Positions 47,457 to 57,215 of a stretch of 64,000 nucleotides of DNA are shown one piece after another. The position numbers were made by a program, and so were the translations under genes. This stretch comes from Moesziomyces globuligerus. Lineage: Eukaryota; Basidiomycota; Ustilaginomycetes; Ustilaginales; Ustilaginaceae. The stretch covers positions 1,488,001-1,552,000 of the forward strand of contig JARVLF010000016.1 in NCBI GenBank assembly GCA_030849465.1. The letters are read 5' to 3'. Within the stretch, counting starts at the first letter, position 1, and every line of letters starts with the position of its first letter. Below the pieces are notes generated by a model, which was given only the letters and a program-made list of their open reading frames with translations, was not told the DNA's origin and ran no database searches.

Positions 47457-48380
47457 ATGATCGCTGCGGCGCAGTCGTACCCGCATCCAATCACCTTTGA
47501 CCCGTCTCGCTTCGCCTCGACCAGCTACGCCGCTTGCTTCACCAGGACCGACGCTGGCTCAGCCATGTCGCACTCGCATCCAGCCAGTTTCGCCGCGCGG
47601 TCGCCGTCGGGCTCGGTAGCTGGGTCTGATCCGCCTGTGGGGCTGCCGGAGCAGGTCTTCTCGTCGCCGAACGAGCGCATCTATCCCGCCTCGACGATGG
47701 CAGCGGTCGAGGCGACGCGTGCGCGCTTCTTCTCACGTCAGGCTTCAGGTTCGCGCACTGCGCCTCGCTCACGCCCTACACCGACCGGATCCGTATCGCT
47801 GTCCTCGTCGTCGTCCGAACCGCGCGGGCCACGGCGCGGGCCGAAAGAGCACGCGCTCTCGTCGTCGTCGTATCGACAGTCGTTCTTCGAGCGCTGTCAG
47901 CGCGCCATGAACCAGAGCCGAACCTCGCACCGCGACGCCCAGCTGCGCACCTTGCGTCCCGGTATCGACGGCGCTACGCCCGGACTCTTCTCGGACGACA
48001 TGGATCAGGATGACGACTCGGCTCCCTCGTCGCCCCCGCATCCAGAAGTGGAGGGCGAAAGAGAGGAGGATGAAGAACTGACGCGCGCGCGCATCCTCGC
48101 AGAGTACGCAAGACTCAAGCGCATCTACGAGCTCAAGGGTCATCTGGAGATCGGCTGGATCGATCCAGATCAGCTCGAGTGGCTCGAGCACGAGGTCGGC
48201 CACACCGATCAGCCCCTCATCGACCCCTACGAGGGCGCGGACGACCACCAGCTCGAACAGCTCTGGCTCGAATCCCAAACCCCCTCCGCTGCTCCACCAC
48301 ACCACCACGTCAACATGCACGACGACGACGCCTGGGACGATCCTGCCTTCGAACACGCACTCGCCCAACTAAACTACTGA
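47457..48380 (+). CDS. Unknown 307-residue protein
   Basis: Starts MIAAAQSYPHPITFDPSRFASTSY. The N-terminal 170 residues are Ser/Pro/Arg-rich and disordered (SSSSSEPRGPRRGP), then an acidic patch (DDMDQDDDSAPSS). The C-terminal third is the only ordered-looking part: EELTRARILAEYARLKRIYEL-like helix, then GHLEIGWIDPDQLEWLEHEVGH, and it ends with an acidic Asp/His-rich tail (HHHVNMHDDDAWDDPAFEHALAQLNY). No signal peptide, TM or known motif. The WIDPDQLEWLEHEV stretch would be the best search query. A single exon with normal codon use, so very probably real. Convergent with eIF3m. Confidence 0.68.
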   Translation: MIAAAQSYPHPITFDPSRFASTSYAACFTRTDAGSAMSHSHPASFAARSPSGSVAGSDPPVGLPEQVFSSPNERIYPASTMAAVEATRARFFSRQASGSRTAPRSRPTPTGSVSLSSSSSEPRGPRRGPKEHALSSSSYRQSFFERCQRAMNQSRTSHRDAQLRTLRPGIDGATPGLFSDDMDQDDDSAPSSPPHPEVEGEREEDEELTRARILAEYARLKRIYELKGHLEIGWIDPDQLEWLEHEVGHTDQPLIDPYEGADDHQLEQLWLESQTPSAAPPHHHVNMHDDDAWDDPAFEHALAQLNY

Positions 48381-48592
48381 CCGCCACACACCCAACTGCA
48401 ATGATACCCCACCTCGCTCACCACGACTGAGCTCAACCAAGGAGAAAAAGTGAGACTTGTTTTCGACGAACCGTGGATCACACGCAAAGGGCGTAGCTAA
48501 AAGACGCATGGGGCTGGAGACGAAAGTGGAACAGCTTGTTGGAAGACGAACCGAGCTGTTGTCACGTTTTGAGGGGAGGATGGGAGGGAGAT

Positions 48593-49879
48593 CTATGCCT
48601 GAACGGCGTTTTCGACGACGGCGTCGGGAAGCTTTCCGCCGCGGGTAGCTGTGATCGAGTCGACGATGTTGGCGATGCTCGAGTGCCACTGAACGAGGCG
48701 AGCCTCGAGCTGCTGCCACTGGAGCTTGCCGAACTGACGGTGGGTGGACTTGTAGACGCGGAAGGCGTCGTTGACCTGGCTGAGCTTTCCGCTGACGAGG
48801 CCTGCGCGGATGACGTCGATGACCCACACCTCGACGTCGTCCTTGCTGACGTCGAGCGTCTTTGCAATGTCGGCGTACGCGACGTCGGCCGAGACCGAGA
48901 GCGCACACAGGTCGGCGAGATCGAGCAGACGGATCTTGTGCACGAGCTGCTCGTGATCCAATCCGAGCCTCTGCAGCTCGGCCGCATTGGCACCGTTCCA
49001 GCTCGCAAAGTCGTTGGCCGAACCGCCGACAAAGATCTTGAGCAGCTCAAACAGCGGTGTGCCGTTGAGGTCGAGCACTGCCTTGATCTGCATGAGCTCC
49101 TCAAACTCGTAGAGCTTGGGCAGACGCAGCGCTGCGGCGACGGTGCGCTCGGCTGCCTGCTTGGTCGCAGCGCTCGTGGTGCTCGTCGAGATGTAGCGCA
49201 GGTGGAGGAGGAGGAACTGGTACGCCTTGTTGCTCTGGCCCTTTTCCTTCTCGGCACCCTCGAGCGCACGCGCGACCGCCTCGAGACACGCCGCCTTGTC
49301 GGCCTCGGCGACGTCCCACTGCGCGAGCCACTGCGGCAGCGCAGCCAGCGACGAGGTGAGGTAGTCCAGATCGTCGTTGGCGGCGGCGAGCGCGAGCAGC
49401 GCGTTGAAGATCTTGAGGCGCAGCGGCGATGCGGCGGGGAGGCTGTTGAAGAGGTTCGAGAGGATGCGATACCTCACGTTGTTCTTGTCCGCCGCACCCT
49501 CCTTGCCGACGGCGTCGACGAGCGTTGTGAGCAGCTCGGCGGTCTGCGCCGCGTCGTCGGCAAACGTCGCGGTGATGAGCGAGGCGAGCAGGTTGTAGAC
49601 GCCCTCGAGCTCGCGGTCGGTGCCCTCGCCGAGCGCCTTGACTTCCGAGACGAGCTGCTGCACGGTCTGCTTCTTCTTGCCTGCGTCCGACGTCGAGGCG
49701 GACGCGCCGGCGTCGTCGGCGGCCGAAGCGGGCTCGGCCTCGAGCGCGAGCTGCTGGAAGCGCTGGACAAAGTCGTTGCGAGATGCCTCGGCCTGCGAGC
49801 GCGAGACGAACGCAGAGACTTCGACGATCTGCTCCTCGAAGGTGCCCTCGGCGAGCACGGTGACAAGGTCGGCCGACAT
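48593..49879 (-). CDS. eIF3m: Translation initiation factor eIF3 subunit m
   Basis: A 428-residue PCI-domain protein starting [25 protein letters not shown]. An N-terminal helical region contains [16 protein letters not shown] and [15 protein letters not shown], a family hallmark. After [12 protein letters not shown], the PCI domain (about 240-385) has [39 protein letters not shown], and the winged-helix part [22 protein letters not shown]. The ending [22 protein letters not shown] matches eIF3m. This subunit belongs to the eIF3 module that recruits mRNA to the 40S ribosome. An Ala/Ser-rich insert lies at about 50-66. It is divergent from TRS23. Confidence 0.92.
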   Translation of the reverse strand: MSADLVTVLAEGTFEEQIVEVSAFVSRSQAEASRNDFVQRFQQLALEAEPASAADDAGASASTSDAGKKKQTVQQLVSEVKALGEGTDRELEGVYNLLASLITATFADDAAQTAELLTTLVDAVGKEGAADKNNVRYRILSNLFNSLPAASPLRLKIFNALLALAAANDDLDYLTSSLAALPQWLAQWDVAEADKAACLEAVARALEGAEKEKGQSNKAYQFLLLHLRYISTSTTSAATKQAAERTVAAALRLPKLYEFEELMQIKAVLDLNGTPLFELLKIFVGGSANDFASWNGANAAELQRLGLDHEQLVHKIRLLDLADLCALSVSADVAYADIAKTLDVSKDDVEVWVIDVIRAGLVSGKLSQVNDAFRVYKSTHRQFGKLQWQQLEARLVQWHSSIANIVDSITATRGGKLPDAVVENAVQA

Positions 49880-50586
49880 GATGTTATGCGAAGCTGAAAA
49901 GGAGTGGAATGCGAAGCGGCGGGTCGGGTCGGGTCGGGTGAACGGGTCGAAGGTTCCGGTACGATGCGATGCGCGTGCGATGCCGGAATCGGGTGACGAT
50001 GAGCCAGGTCTACGACGATGAGATTGAGAGGTGCAGAGTCGGACCAGGGGAAGGTGAGGTGGTAGACGACAGCTGCGACGGTGGTAGTGGAAGCGATTGC
50101 TGGTGGTGTCGAGAGCGAGCTTTCTCTACGACTTCTCTACGAGATGTGAGAGTGCAAAATTCCGACTCTGGCACGGCTCGGCAGCCTGCAGGTCGCAGCG
50201 CCCAACGCAATGCAAGCGCAGCCCAAGGCAAGGCAAGGCGAGGCAATCCACCGCGACTGAAGCCTGGAGAGAGAGAGCTCGCAGCCGCCCTCGAACGCGA
50301 AAAGGGCTTTGGGCTTTTTCGTGGCACCTCGCCCCCTTTGAAGCCAAGTGCGCTGCGCCCTTTCGCCTTAGCTGGCTGACCGAAAATTCCCTCTCTATTT
50401 GGATTCGCGTCCGGTTCTTCCACCCGGCCGAGAGAGCCACTCGATGGGAGCTTCCAGGGTTCAATCGTAGCGCTGCAGCGTCGAGTGGGCTCTCAGACCA
50501 CCTCTGCTTTACGCTCTCTTCGCCGCTCGTTGGACGAGCTACTGTACCTTGTTGCAGCTGACGCTATCGTAACGCTGCCCGTCGCC
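49880..50586. other. Divergent intergenic region, eIF3m / TRS23
   Basis: A 707 bp region with about four tandem copies of GGGTC at about 49920-49939 just upstream of eIF3m. No gene seen. Confidence 0.55.
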
Positions 50587-51012
50587 ATGTCGTCGCTGTG
50601 GATCATCAACAAGGCAGGCGGCCTGATCTACCAGTGCGAACACTTTGTGCATCCCAACGCCGCCTCGATGCCCAACGGAGGCCGGCTCTCGTCGAACGAA
50701 TACCTCGTCCTCGCAGGCACGCTGCACGGCATCCACGCCATCACGGCCAAGCTCAACCCGGTGGCCAACCGCGCGTGCGCGGGCATCGAGTCGCTCGACT
50801 CGGACCACTTTACCGTGCGCGTGCTGCTCACCGCCACCGCCACCAAGTTCGTACTCGTCACCTCACCCGCGCATCCGAATCCGGCCGGCGTCCTCCAGCG
50901 ATGCTACGAGGCCTATGCGGATCATGTGATGAAGAATCCCTTCTACACCCCAGAGATGCCCGTCCGCGTAGAGTCCTTCGACAAGGCCGTCGAGGCTCTC
51001 GTCAAGACCTGA
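50587..51012 (+). CDS. TRS23: TRAPP complex subunit Trs23 (TRAPPC4)
   Basis: A 141-residue longin-fold protein starting MSSLWIINKAGGLIYQCEHF, the TRAPPC4 N-terminus (VNKAGGLIYQ). It then continues RLSSNEYLVLAGTLHGIHAIT, IESLDSDHFTVRVL, TKFVLVTSPAHPN and AYADHVMKNPFYTPEMPVRVE, the conserved core including KNPFYxxEMPIR. Compared with human TRAPPC4 (219) it lacks the PDZ-like insert between the first strand and the RLSSNE segment, leaving only about 15 residues. TRAPP acts as the Ypt1/Rab1 exchange factor in ER-Golgi tethering and autophagy. ATG choice is secure because conservation begins at the first residues. It is divergent from eIF3m and convergent with the PTRHD1-like gene. Confidence 0.92.
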   Translation: MSSLWIINKAGGLIYQCEHFVHPNAASMPNGGRLSSNEYLVLAGTLHGIHAITAKLNPVANRACAGIESLDSDHFTVRVLLTATATKFVLVTSPAHPNPAGVLQRCYEAYADHVMKNPFYTPEMPVRVESFDKAVEALVKT

Positions 51013-51110
51013 GCACGTCGCCTCGCTCGGCTTCGACCCACGATATACCCGTTCCTTGCTCTAGATGTACTTGTACCGCGCTCTCCCTCAGCATCTTGAT
51101 CCACACCCAT

Positions 51111-51147
51111 CACACACACACACACACACTCTCTCTCTCTCTCTCTT
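51111..51147 (+). repeat. (CA)n(CT)n compound microsatellite
   Basis: About 11 CA units followed by about 7 CT units in the shared 3' region between the TRS23 and PTRHD1-like stops. Confidence 0.85.
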
Positions 51148-51172
51148 TTGCGCTGTTTTGTGCTGGGGCTGT

Positions 51173-51757
51173 CTATTCTTTGAGCAGGGTGCAGGGGCGG
51201 AGGATCTTTTTGAGCGCGCTTGGTTTGCGGTTCGGCGCAATGGCCAGGCAGGTCGCAACGTTTTCGGGCTGTTCGATCCAGAGGTAGTGGCGTGGGAACT
51301 CGTCTTGGCCCGCGTCGGCACCTGCGTCGGCACTCGAGCGTGATGCTTCCCACGCCGAGCGCGCTGCGCTGAGCTTGTCGGCGAGCTGCAGGAGCGAGAG
51401 CTTGGCCTTGCCGGCGGCGGGAGTCTGCAGCGTCACCTTGTGCATGTGCGCGAGGTTGCTCGGCGCGACGTACTCGCGCGTGAGCGGCGAGTCGAGCGAC
51501 GTCTGGATCGCGGCGATCGCCGCATGCGCCGACTGCGCCATCCACGGTCCCTTGGGCCATCCGAACGACGTCGACGATTCGCCGTCCACGATGAGCTGCA
51601 TCACCAACGGTGTCGGCGCAGCCGAGGCGTCCGGCGCGGACGCAGATGCGGACGCAGATGCGGAGCAAGACATGACTCGCAGCCGAGCCGGGGGGACGCA
51701 GAAGGAGGCGGTTCGTCGCGGCAAGTGCAGCAGGGGTCTGGAGAGCGAGGACACCAT
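51173..51757 (-). CDS. PTRHD1: PTRHD1-like putative peptidyl-tRNA hydrolase
   Basis: A 194-residue protein starting MVSSLSRPLLHLPRRT, whose first 25 residues could be a mitochondrial presequence; an alternative start at MSCSASAS lies at residue 29. The C-terminal domain (about 50-190) has LVMQLIVDGESS, GWPKGPWMAQSAHAAIAAI, HMHKVTLQTPAAGKAK, LSLLQLADKLSAA, HYLWIEQPENVATCLAIAP and RKPSALKKILRPCTLLKE, which is the layout of PTRHD1 proteins related to the Pth2 family. They may hydrolyse peptidyl-tRNA, but activity is not established. The Ala/Ser run (CSASASASASAP) is low complexity. It is divergent from MSS1. Confidence 0.78.
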   Translation of the reverse strand: MVSSLSRPLLHLPRRTASFCVPPARLRVMSCSASASASASAPDASAAPTPLVMQLIVDGESSTSFGWPKGPWMAQSAHAAIAAIQTSLDSPLTREYVAPSNLAHMHKVTLQTPAAGKAKLSLLQLADKLSAARSAWEASRSSADAGADAGQDEFPRHYLWIEQPENVATCLAIAPNRKPSALKKILRPCTLLKE

Positions 51758-52014
51758 GCGAGGCGGCTTGAGAGCCGAGGTTGGCACAGGAGCAGGCGCT
51801 GGTGTTGGTGCCAAAGGTGCGAGGCGTCGGATCGCAAGATGGAGGGTTCCGAAAATCAAAGTGCGCCGCCGGCGCCTCCACTTTGGTCGGAGCTGCCGAG
51901 TTGACTTTTCTCGGCGGCTATCCGAGCTTGGAGCTGACGGATCTTGGCCTTGAACGAGAAGCAGCGTTTGCGAACGACGACATCGACCTCGAACGAGCAG
52001 CGTGCGTCTCGCCG

Positions 52015-53655
52015 ATGGTCTCTCTGGGCTGCGGCTGGCGCTCGTGCCTTGTCGGCATCGCCGGGCGACGTGCTGCTGCCATCCCGATGTACATCCCCGC
52101 ACGCGGCATGCTACGACCTAAGACCTCGACCGCAGTCGGCGCACCGCGCGGAAGCTTCCCTGCTTGCCTCGTCCGGAACTTGGCCTCTACATCTTCCGCA
52201 GTGCCACGGACGGGCGATACGATCTACGCGCTGGCGACAGGTGGCGGACGCGCGGGCGTGGCGATCATCCGCATCTCGGGCGCCGCGAGCGAGGCGATCT
52301 ACCACTCGCTCTGCCTCACCTCGGCGGCGGAGCCGTACCGTCGTCTTGCGCCGGCGCATCGGCTGGTGGTACGCAACCTGCACCATCCGCGCACGCGCGA
52401 GCTGCTCGATGCGTCTGCGGGCGTGATCTGGTTCCCGGCGCGCGCGAGCTATACGGGCGAGGCGTCGCTCGAGCTGCACATCCACGGCGGCCTCGCCACG
52501 ATCCGCGACGTGCTCGACGCCCTCGCGTGCGTATCCGTCGAGGGCCGAGCCAGAGTGAGGCCGGCCGAGGCGGGCGAGTTTACGCGGCGCGCGTTCGAGA
52601 ACGGCCGGTTGGATTTGGCGAGTGCCGAGGCACTGCATGCGCTCGTGCAAGCCGAGACGTCGATGCAGCGCCGAATCGCCGTCCAGGGCACGGCGGGATG
52701 GCAGACGCAGAGATACCAACGCATCCGGCAGCAGCTCGTCCAAGCCATGGCCATGACCGAAGCGCTGATCGATTTCAGCGACGAGGACGGTGTCGAGCAC
52801 GGAACCTGGCCTGCGGCGATCCGAGCCGTGCGGACGATCGAAGAGATGCTCGCCCGGGAACTCGGTCTCGCCTCCGGGTCCCCGAATTCGCAGGCAGAGC
52901 GCGAGGGGGTAAGACAGGTGGGTGAGATTGTGAGCGAGGGTGTGAGGCTGGTGATCTACGGAGCGCCGAATGCGGGCAAGAGTTCGTTGCTCAACCGGCT
53001 GGCGGATCGCGAGGCGGCGATTGTCAGCGCCGTCCCCGGCACGACGCGCGATGTGCTGCAGGTGCAGCTCGACCTCGCCGGCTACAAGGTCATCGTGTAC
53101 GATACCGCCGGTCTGCGCGACGGCGCGGTGGACGAGATCGAGCGCATCGGCATGGCGCGTGCGCGCGACGTTGTCTCCTCCGCCGACCTCTCGCTCCTCA
53201 TCCACTCGGCCACCGACATCCACCCGCCCAGCTTGCTTCGTCCCGACGCCTATACCGACCAGGATCCGGACCTGGTTTTCGTCAACAAGACCGACCTCGC
53301 CCCCGCCCCTCTCGGCCCCTTCGAGACCGCAAGCGTCTGGTCCGGCAGCGTCAAGACCGACACGGGCATCGCCGAGTTCATGGCCCACCTGGCCACCATC
53401 ATAGCTTCAAAGTACGCGCTCAACCAGACCGAGCCGCCGCTCGTCACCCAGTCCCGCCACCGCTTCCTCCTCCAGGACTGCCTCGCCCACATCCGCCACT
53501 TCCTCCAACGAGCCGAGCACCAAGACCCCGACCTCGTCCTCGCCGCCGAAGACCTCAGATCCGCCGCCACGTGCATCGGCAAGATCACCGGCCACCACCT
53601 CAGCCCGGACGAGATCCTGGGCTCCATCTTCTCGACCTTCTGCATCGGCAAGTGA
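52015..53655 (+). CDS. MSS1: Mitochondrial tRNA-modifying GTPase Mss1 (MnmE/TrmE)
   Basis: Up to 546 residues; the first ATG in frame is 52015, while ATGs at 52087 and 52108 are equally plausible and give a presequence MLRPKTSTAVGAPRGSF. The MnmE N-terminal tetrahydrofolate-binding domain has DTIYALATGGGRAGVAIIRISG, SYTGEASLELHIHGG and EAGEFTRRAFENGRLDL. The G domain, inserted in a helical domain, has G1 GAPNAGKSS (about 316), G2/G3 VPGTTRDV and DTAGLRD, and G4 NKTD. The C-terminus LGSIFSTFCIGK carries the catalytic Cys of the family. With Mto1 it makes the 5-taurinomethyl- or carboxymethylaminomethyl-uridine wobble modification on mitochondrial tRNAs. Convergent with the ArAE gene. Confidence 0.93.
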   Translation: MVSLGCGWRSCLVGIAGRRAAAIPMYIPARGMLRPKTSTAVGAPRGSFPACLVRNLASTSSAVPRTGDTIYALATGGGRAGVAIIRISGAASEAIYHSLCLTSAAEPYRRLAPAHRLVVRNLHHPRTRELLDASAGVIWFPARASYTGEASLELHIHGGLATIRDVLDALACVSVEGRARVRPAEAGEFTRRAFENGRLDLASAEALHALVQAETSMQRRIAVQGTAGWQTQRYQRIRQQLVQAMAMTEALIDFSDEDGVEHGTWPAAIRAVRTIEEMLARELGLASGSPNSQAEREGVRQVGEIVSEGVRLVIYGAPNAGKSSLLNRLADREAAIVSAVPGTTRDVLQVQLDLAGYKVIVYDTAGLRDGAVDEIERIGMARARDVVSSADLSLLIHSATDIHPPSLLRPDAYTDQDPDLVFVNKTDLAPAPLGPFETASVWSGSVKTDTGIAEFMAHLATIIASKYALNQTEPPLVTQSRHRFLLQDCLAHIRHFLQRAEHQDPDLVLAAEDLRSAATCIGKITGHHLSPDEILGSIFSTFCIGK

Positions 53656-53729
53656 AAAACCGGATCCACGGCCATGCGGTTTGCTGTGCCAACGGGGTAT
53701 AATACAACCTACAAGACATTGTCGCGATG

Positions 53730-56700
53730 TTACGGAGAGTTTGGAGAGGGTGAGACGGATTGGTGCGCGAGCGGTGAGGGGCGCAGGGTCGAGCTGCGGT
53801 CGTTGGACGGCGCCGCTGCGTGCGTGGAGGAAGCCTCGCTGGGGCCGAGCTCGACGCGGCCAGGGCGGGCGGGAAGGGCGGGGGTGGCGGGGGTGGCGTC
53901 GCCCGGCGTGAGGTCGGCGGGGAGGTTGGGCACAAAGTGGGTGCGGAGGAAGGTGGCTTCGCCCACCATATCCCTCGAGAGTTCGAGGAGGCGTTCGAGC
54001 GAGCCGACGATTTCCTCGAGCAGCGCGTGTTCGGCGAGGATGAAGAAGACGGCAAAGTCGAGGCTACGCCTGCCATGTGTTGACGCGGGCGTTTCGCCTC
54101 CGGACACGCCGGTCCTCGACGGCTCTTTTGCCGGGGTGCTCGTACCGCTTCTTGCGGCAGGAGCGGGGCTTGCGGACTGGATCGAATGCAGGCCGTGTTT
54201 ACGATTGCGTCTGCGGACGTGCGCGAGCATCGGCTCGTGGTTGAGACTATCGAGCGCATGGAACGCGTCCGGTACACCCACGCCGCGCTCCTCTCGTCGC
54301 ACTGGCGGCTGCGCGTCCATCATGCTGCGAAGCTGCTCGGCCACGGCGTCTGTGAGCTCTTGGAGCGCGAGTCGCGGACTAGGCAGACACTGCGGCAGGG
54401 GTGTATGAGTCTGAAGCGCCTGCCCCGTCGTCCAGAGCACGAGCAGCACCGAGGCGATCAGACTCTGCCGAAGCTCGAGCACGTTGACCACCGCATGTTG
54501 CCTTACAGAGCGGAGACCATGCTCCCTGCACCTACGCAGACCCATCAGCAGCTCGAGGATGGTCTGTAGATGGTCGAGGAGCTCCGAGAGGACGCGCGTC
54601 CGCTTGGGTTTGAGGCTCAGCTCGATCTTCATGATATCGACCAACCCACGCGCCTGGCCGATGCGACGTTCGATGCCGAGCTCGAGCCGCTCAAAGGCGG
54701 CGTTGGACTTGTGCGACGAGGTGAGGCCGCCCATGAGCATCTGTCGCGAGAGGCTGAGGTAGAACGACTGGAGCTGCGAGGTGATCGACGAGACGCGACG
54801 CACCAGTTCGAGCCGCGCGTGGATGGGCCATACAAACAGGTTGACGAGCAGTGCAGCGATGATGCCAAAGAAGATCATGTAGCCGCGGTTCCAGGCGACG
54901 TGGACGACGCTCTCGCCACTCTCCTCGGTCGGCAGCAATGCGACGATAGGTAGCGTCAACCCCATGACGATGCCTACGCCCTGCTTGTTGGTAAAGAGCA
55001 TCACGTACGAAGGCGGGATGGTCGCCAACGTCAGCAGCAGCGCCAGCGCGTAGTCGTTGCCGCGGCTCACCTCGTTGATCACCAGGCCGAGCAGGCTGCC
55101 CGAGACGGTGCCGAGGATGCGGAAGAAGCTCGTGCGGAGGCTCGCGCCCGTCGACGTCTCGAGGCAGAAGAGGTACGAGATGGCCATCCACTGTCCGCGC
55201 TGCTCGAGCCACCACCGCTTGGCCTCGCCGGGCGCCAGCCACGACGGCAGCGTCAGTAGCACAAAGCCCACGCTGAGCTTGAGCCCGAACTTGATGTGTC
55301 GGCTGTGACGCACGATGCGGATGTAGCGCGACAGTGCGAGTCGAATCCGCCGTGCCCTTGGTGTGCGTACGATGGCGTGCATCGCGCGAACCTTGGCGCG
55401 AATCCACGACCGGAGGGTGATGATGCTGTTGCTGACGCGCGACGGCGTGCGCTTGAGTTCGGCCGAGTCCTGGACGTAGGTCTCGGCATCGTCGTTGAAG
55501 TAGTCGATCTCGTCGTCGGCCGTCGCGCGCATCGCGGGCGAGCGCGGCTCGTCTTCGTGCAGCAGCGCATCGACGCGTTCGTCCATGAGCACCATGTCGT
55601 CGCGCACGCCCAGCTCGCTGTGGCCGAGCCAGTACTGCCACTTGGCCGCCGACATGCGCAGCGACCGGTGGGGCCGGCTCTTCCACGCCGCCGCCAGCGC
55701 CAGTCCTCCCGAGAGGCACGCATCCACCAACAGCCCGACTTCGAGCAGCGAGACCATGAGGAACGAGATCTGGTACGCCTCGGTCCGAAACAGGTCCGCA
55801 AGCACCTTGGGCTCCTCCTTCGGAGGAGACCGGTGCGAAGTGGGTGCTTCCACACCCAGGCTTGGCTCCGCCCCGGGGGCGGATTGGGAGGCCGAGGTGG
55901 CGTTGAGTTCGGAGCGGGATTCGCGGATGGCATGGTTGAGAGCCGCCTTGAACGTGCGGATTGATTCTCGGAGCTTTTGCTTCTGCAGGGATAAGACGAG
56001 GTGCGGATCCTCGCTCGACGTGTCGGCGTATTCTTGCTTCTCCCCCGCGACCACGGTGGGCTGTATGCCAGGAGCCGGCTTGGAGTTTGTGCATCTGCGC
56101 ACCGCCCAGTGTAAGCACGTCAGCGCACACGAGACGTCGGCGTTGAAGACTTGGATCGAGTGTCGAAAGTCGAACGATGCACGCGAGGGAGCGTCTGCCA
56201 TGCGCGCATACGTACGCGCGGACGTGCTGGAGCGCACGCGCTCTTGCATCGACGCTGCGTGCTGCCTGGTGTCGGCGAGGCAGGCGAGGCTACAGGAGAA
56301 CCAGGCGCGGATGTCGCGCAGCACGGGCAGGAAGACGTGAAGCTGATCGATGGCGACGCGGGCGAACTCGACCTCGTAGCGTGCCGCCTCAAAGTTCGCC
56401 TCGAGCCGTGTCTGGAGCGATGCGAGCTGTTCCTTGAGCTGCTTGAACGTCGTCGAGGGCAGCAGCGTGCTTGGCGCAGGCGCATTGATCTTTTGCGCCT
56501 CTACGGTTTGCGAGAACTCGTGGATGGCCTGTGCCATGAGACGGTCGGTGCCGCCAAAGAGGTGGCAGAGCTGGTCGATGCACGTGCGGCGAGCGGTGCG
56601 CGGGAAGATGAGCGTGTTGCAGACGATGCCGACGAGCATGGCGACGAGCGCCGGGTAGAAGCTGTCGAGGAAGATGCGCGCCGTGGCGACGTCGTACTGT

Positions 56701-57215
56701 TTGGTGAGCTCCCATACGATGCTGAAGAGCAGCGCTCTACACGGACCGCGTAGACGCGGAGCATAGCTGGACAGCGATCCGGACACGAACGAGAGGAAGA
56801 GCAGCGTGCAGACACCGATCGCTCTCGAACCTCTCGAGCTGTACGCAGCAGCGCCTGGGCCGTCCAGGGCGATGGCGCCACAGATGGCTCCGAACGCGAC
56901 GGCTGTTCCTGCGGCGACAAAGACAAGCGTGATGATGGATCTCTCCAGGAACGCGCCCGTGGCGAGGGGCGAGGGGAAGAAGAAGAGGAAGAAGTGGATG
57001 TAGGCGAAAAAGGGATCGGCCGAGATCCACGTCTTTAGCCGACGCTCGAGCACGAATGGACTGATGAGCAGAGCAGCGGCGACGGGAGGTGCAAGCAGTC
57101 GGATGCGAGGCCACAAGCGCTTGCCGACACCTTGGAGGCGCTCGACCACACGCAAGTCGTCCCGGTTGGCGGGTTCGAGGGGCGCGTTCGAGTCGCTCAT
57201 CGGCAGATGGGCCAT
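53730..57215 (-). CDS. Large ArAE/FUSC-type membrane transporter (Bre4-like)
   Basis: A 1161-residue polytopic protein starting MAHLPMSDSNAPLEPAN (also possible at Met6). Two membrane blocks separated by a long soluble region: N-terminal block about 38-225 (LLAPPVAAALLISPFV, IHFFLFFFPSPLATG, IITLVFVAAGTAVAFGAI, VCTLLFLSFVSGS) and C-terminal block about 630-800 (HIKFGLKLSVGFVLLTLPSW, LRTSFFRILGTVSGSLLGLV, YALALLLTLATIPPSYVML, IFFGIIAALLVNLFVWPIHA). The second is the fusaric-acid-resistance (FUSC) type domain of the aromatic acid exporter family; yeast Bre4 has a similar arrangement. The rest is cytosolic with a Ser/Pro-rich acidic C-terminus. Substrate unknown; export of aromatic acids is the family model, not shown here. 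Confidence 0.85.
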   Translation of the reverse strand: MAHLPMSDSNAPLEPANRDDLRVVERLQGVGKRLWPRIRLLAPPVAAALLISPFVLERRLKTWISADPFFAYIHFFLFFFPSPLATGAFLERSIITLVFVAAGTAVAFGAICGAIALDGPGAAAYSSRGSRAIGVCTLLFLSFVSGSLSSYAPRLRGPCRALLFSIVWELTKQYDVATARIFLDSFYPALVAMLVGIVCNTLIFPRTARRTCIDQLCHLFGGTDRLMAQAIHEFSQTVEAQKINAPAPSTLLPSTTFKQLKEQLASLQTRLEANFEAARYEVEFARVAIDQLHVFLPVLRDIRAWFSCSLACLADTRQHAASMQERVRSSTSARTYARMADAPSRASFDFRHSIQVFNADVSCALTCLHWAVRRCTNSKPAPGIQPTVVAGEKQEYADTSSEDPHLVLSLQKQKLRESIRTFKAALNHAIRESRSELNATSASQSAPGAEPSLGVEAPTSHRSPPKEEPKVLADLFRTEAYQISFLMVSLLEVGLLVDACLSGGLALAAAWKSRPHRSLRMSAAKWQYWLGHSELGVRDDMVLMDERVDALLHEDEPRSPAMRATADDEIDYFNDDAETYVQDSAELKRTPSRVSNSIITLRSWIRAKVRAMHAIVRTPRARRIRLALSRYIRIVRHSRHIKFGLKLSVGFVLLTLPSWLAPGEAKRWWLEQRGQWMAISYLFCLETSTGASLRTSFFRILGTVSGSLLGLVINEVSRGNDYALALLLTLATIPPSYVMLFTNKQGVGIVMGLTLPIVALLPTEESGESVVHVAWNRGYMIFFGIIAALLVNLFVWPIHARLELVRRVSSITSQLQSFYLSLSRQMLMGGLTSSHKSNAAFERLELGIERRIGQARGLVDIMKIELSLKPKRTRVLSELLDHLQTILELLMGLRRCREHGLRSVRQHAVVNVLELRQSLIASVLLVLWTTGQALQTHTPLPQCLPSPRLALQELTDAVAEQLRSMMDAQPPVRREERGVGVPDAFHALDSLNHEPMLAHVRRRNRKHGLHSIQSASPAPAARSGTSTPAKEPSRTGVSGGETPASTHGRRSLDFAVFFILAEHALLEEIVGSLERLLELSRDMVGEATFLRTHFVPNLPADLTPGDATPATPALPARPGRVELGPSEASSTHAAAPSNDRSSTLRPSPLAHQSVSPSPNSP

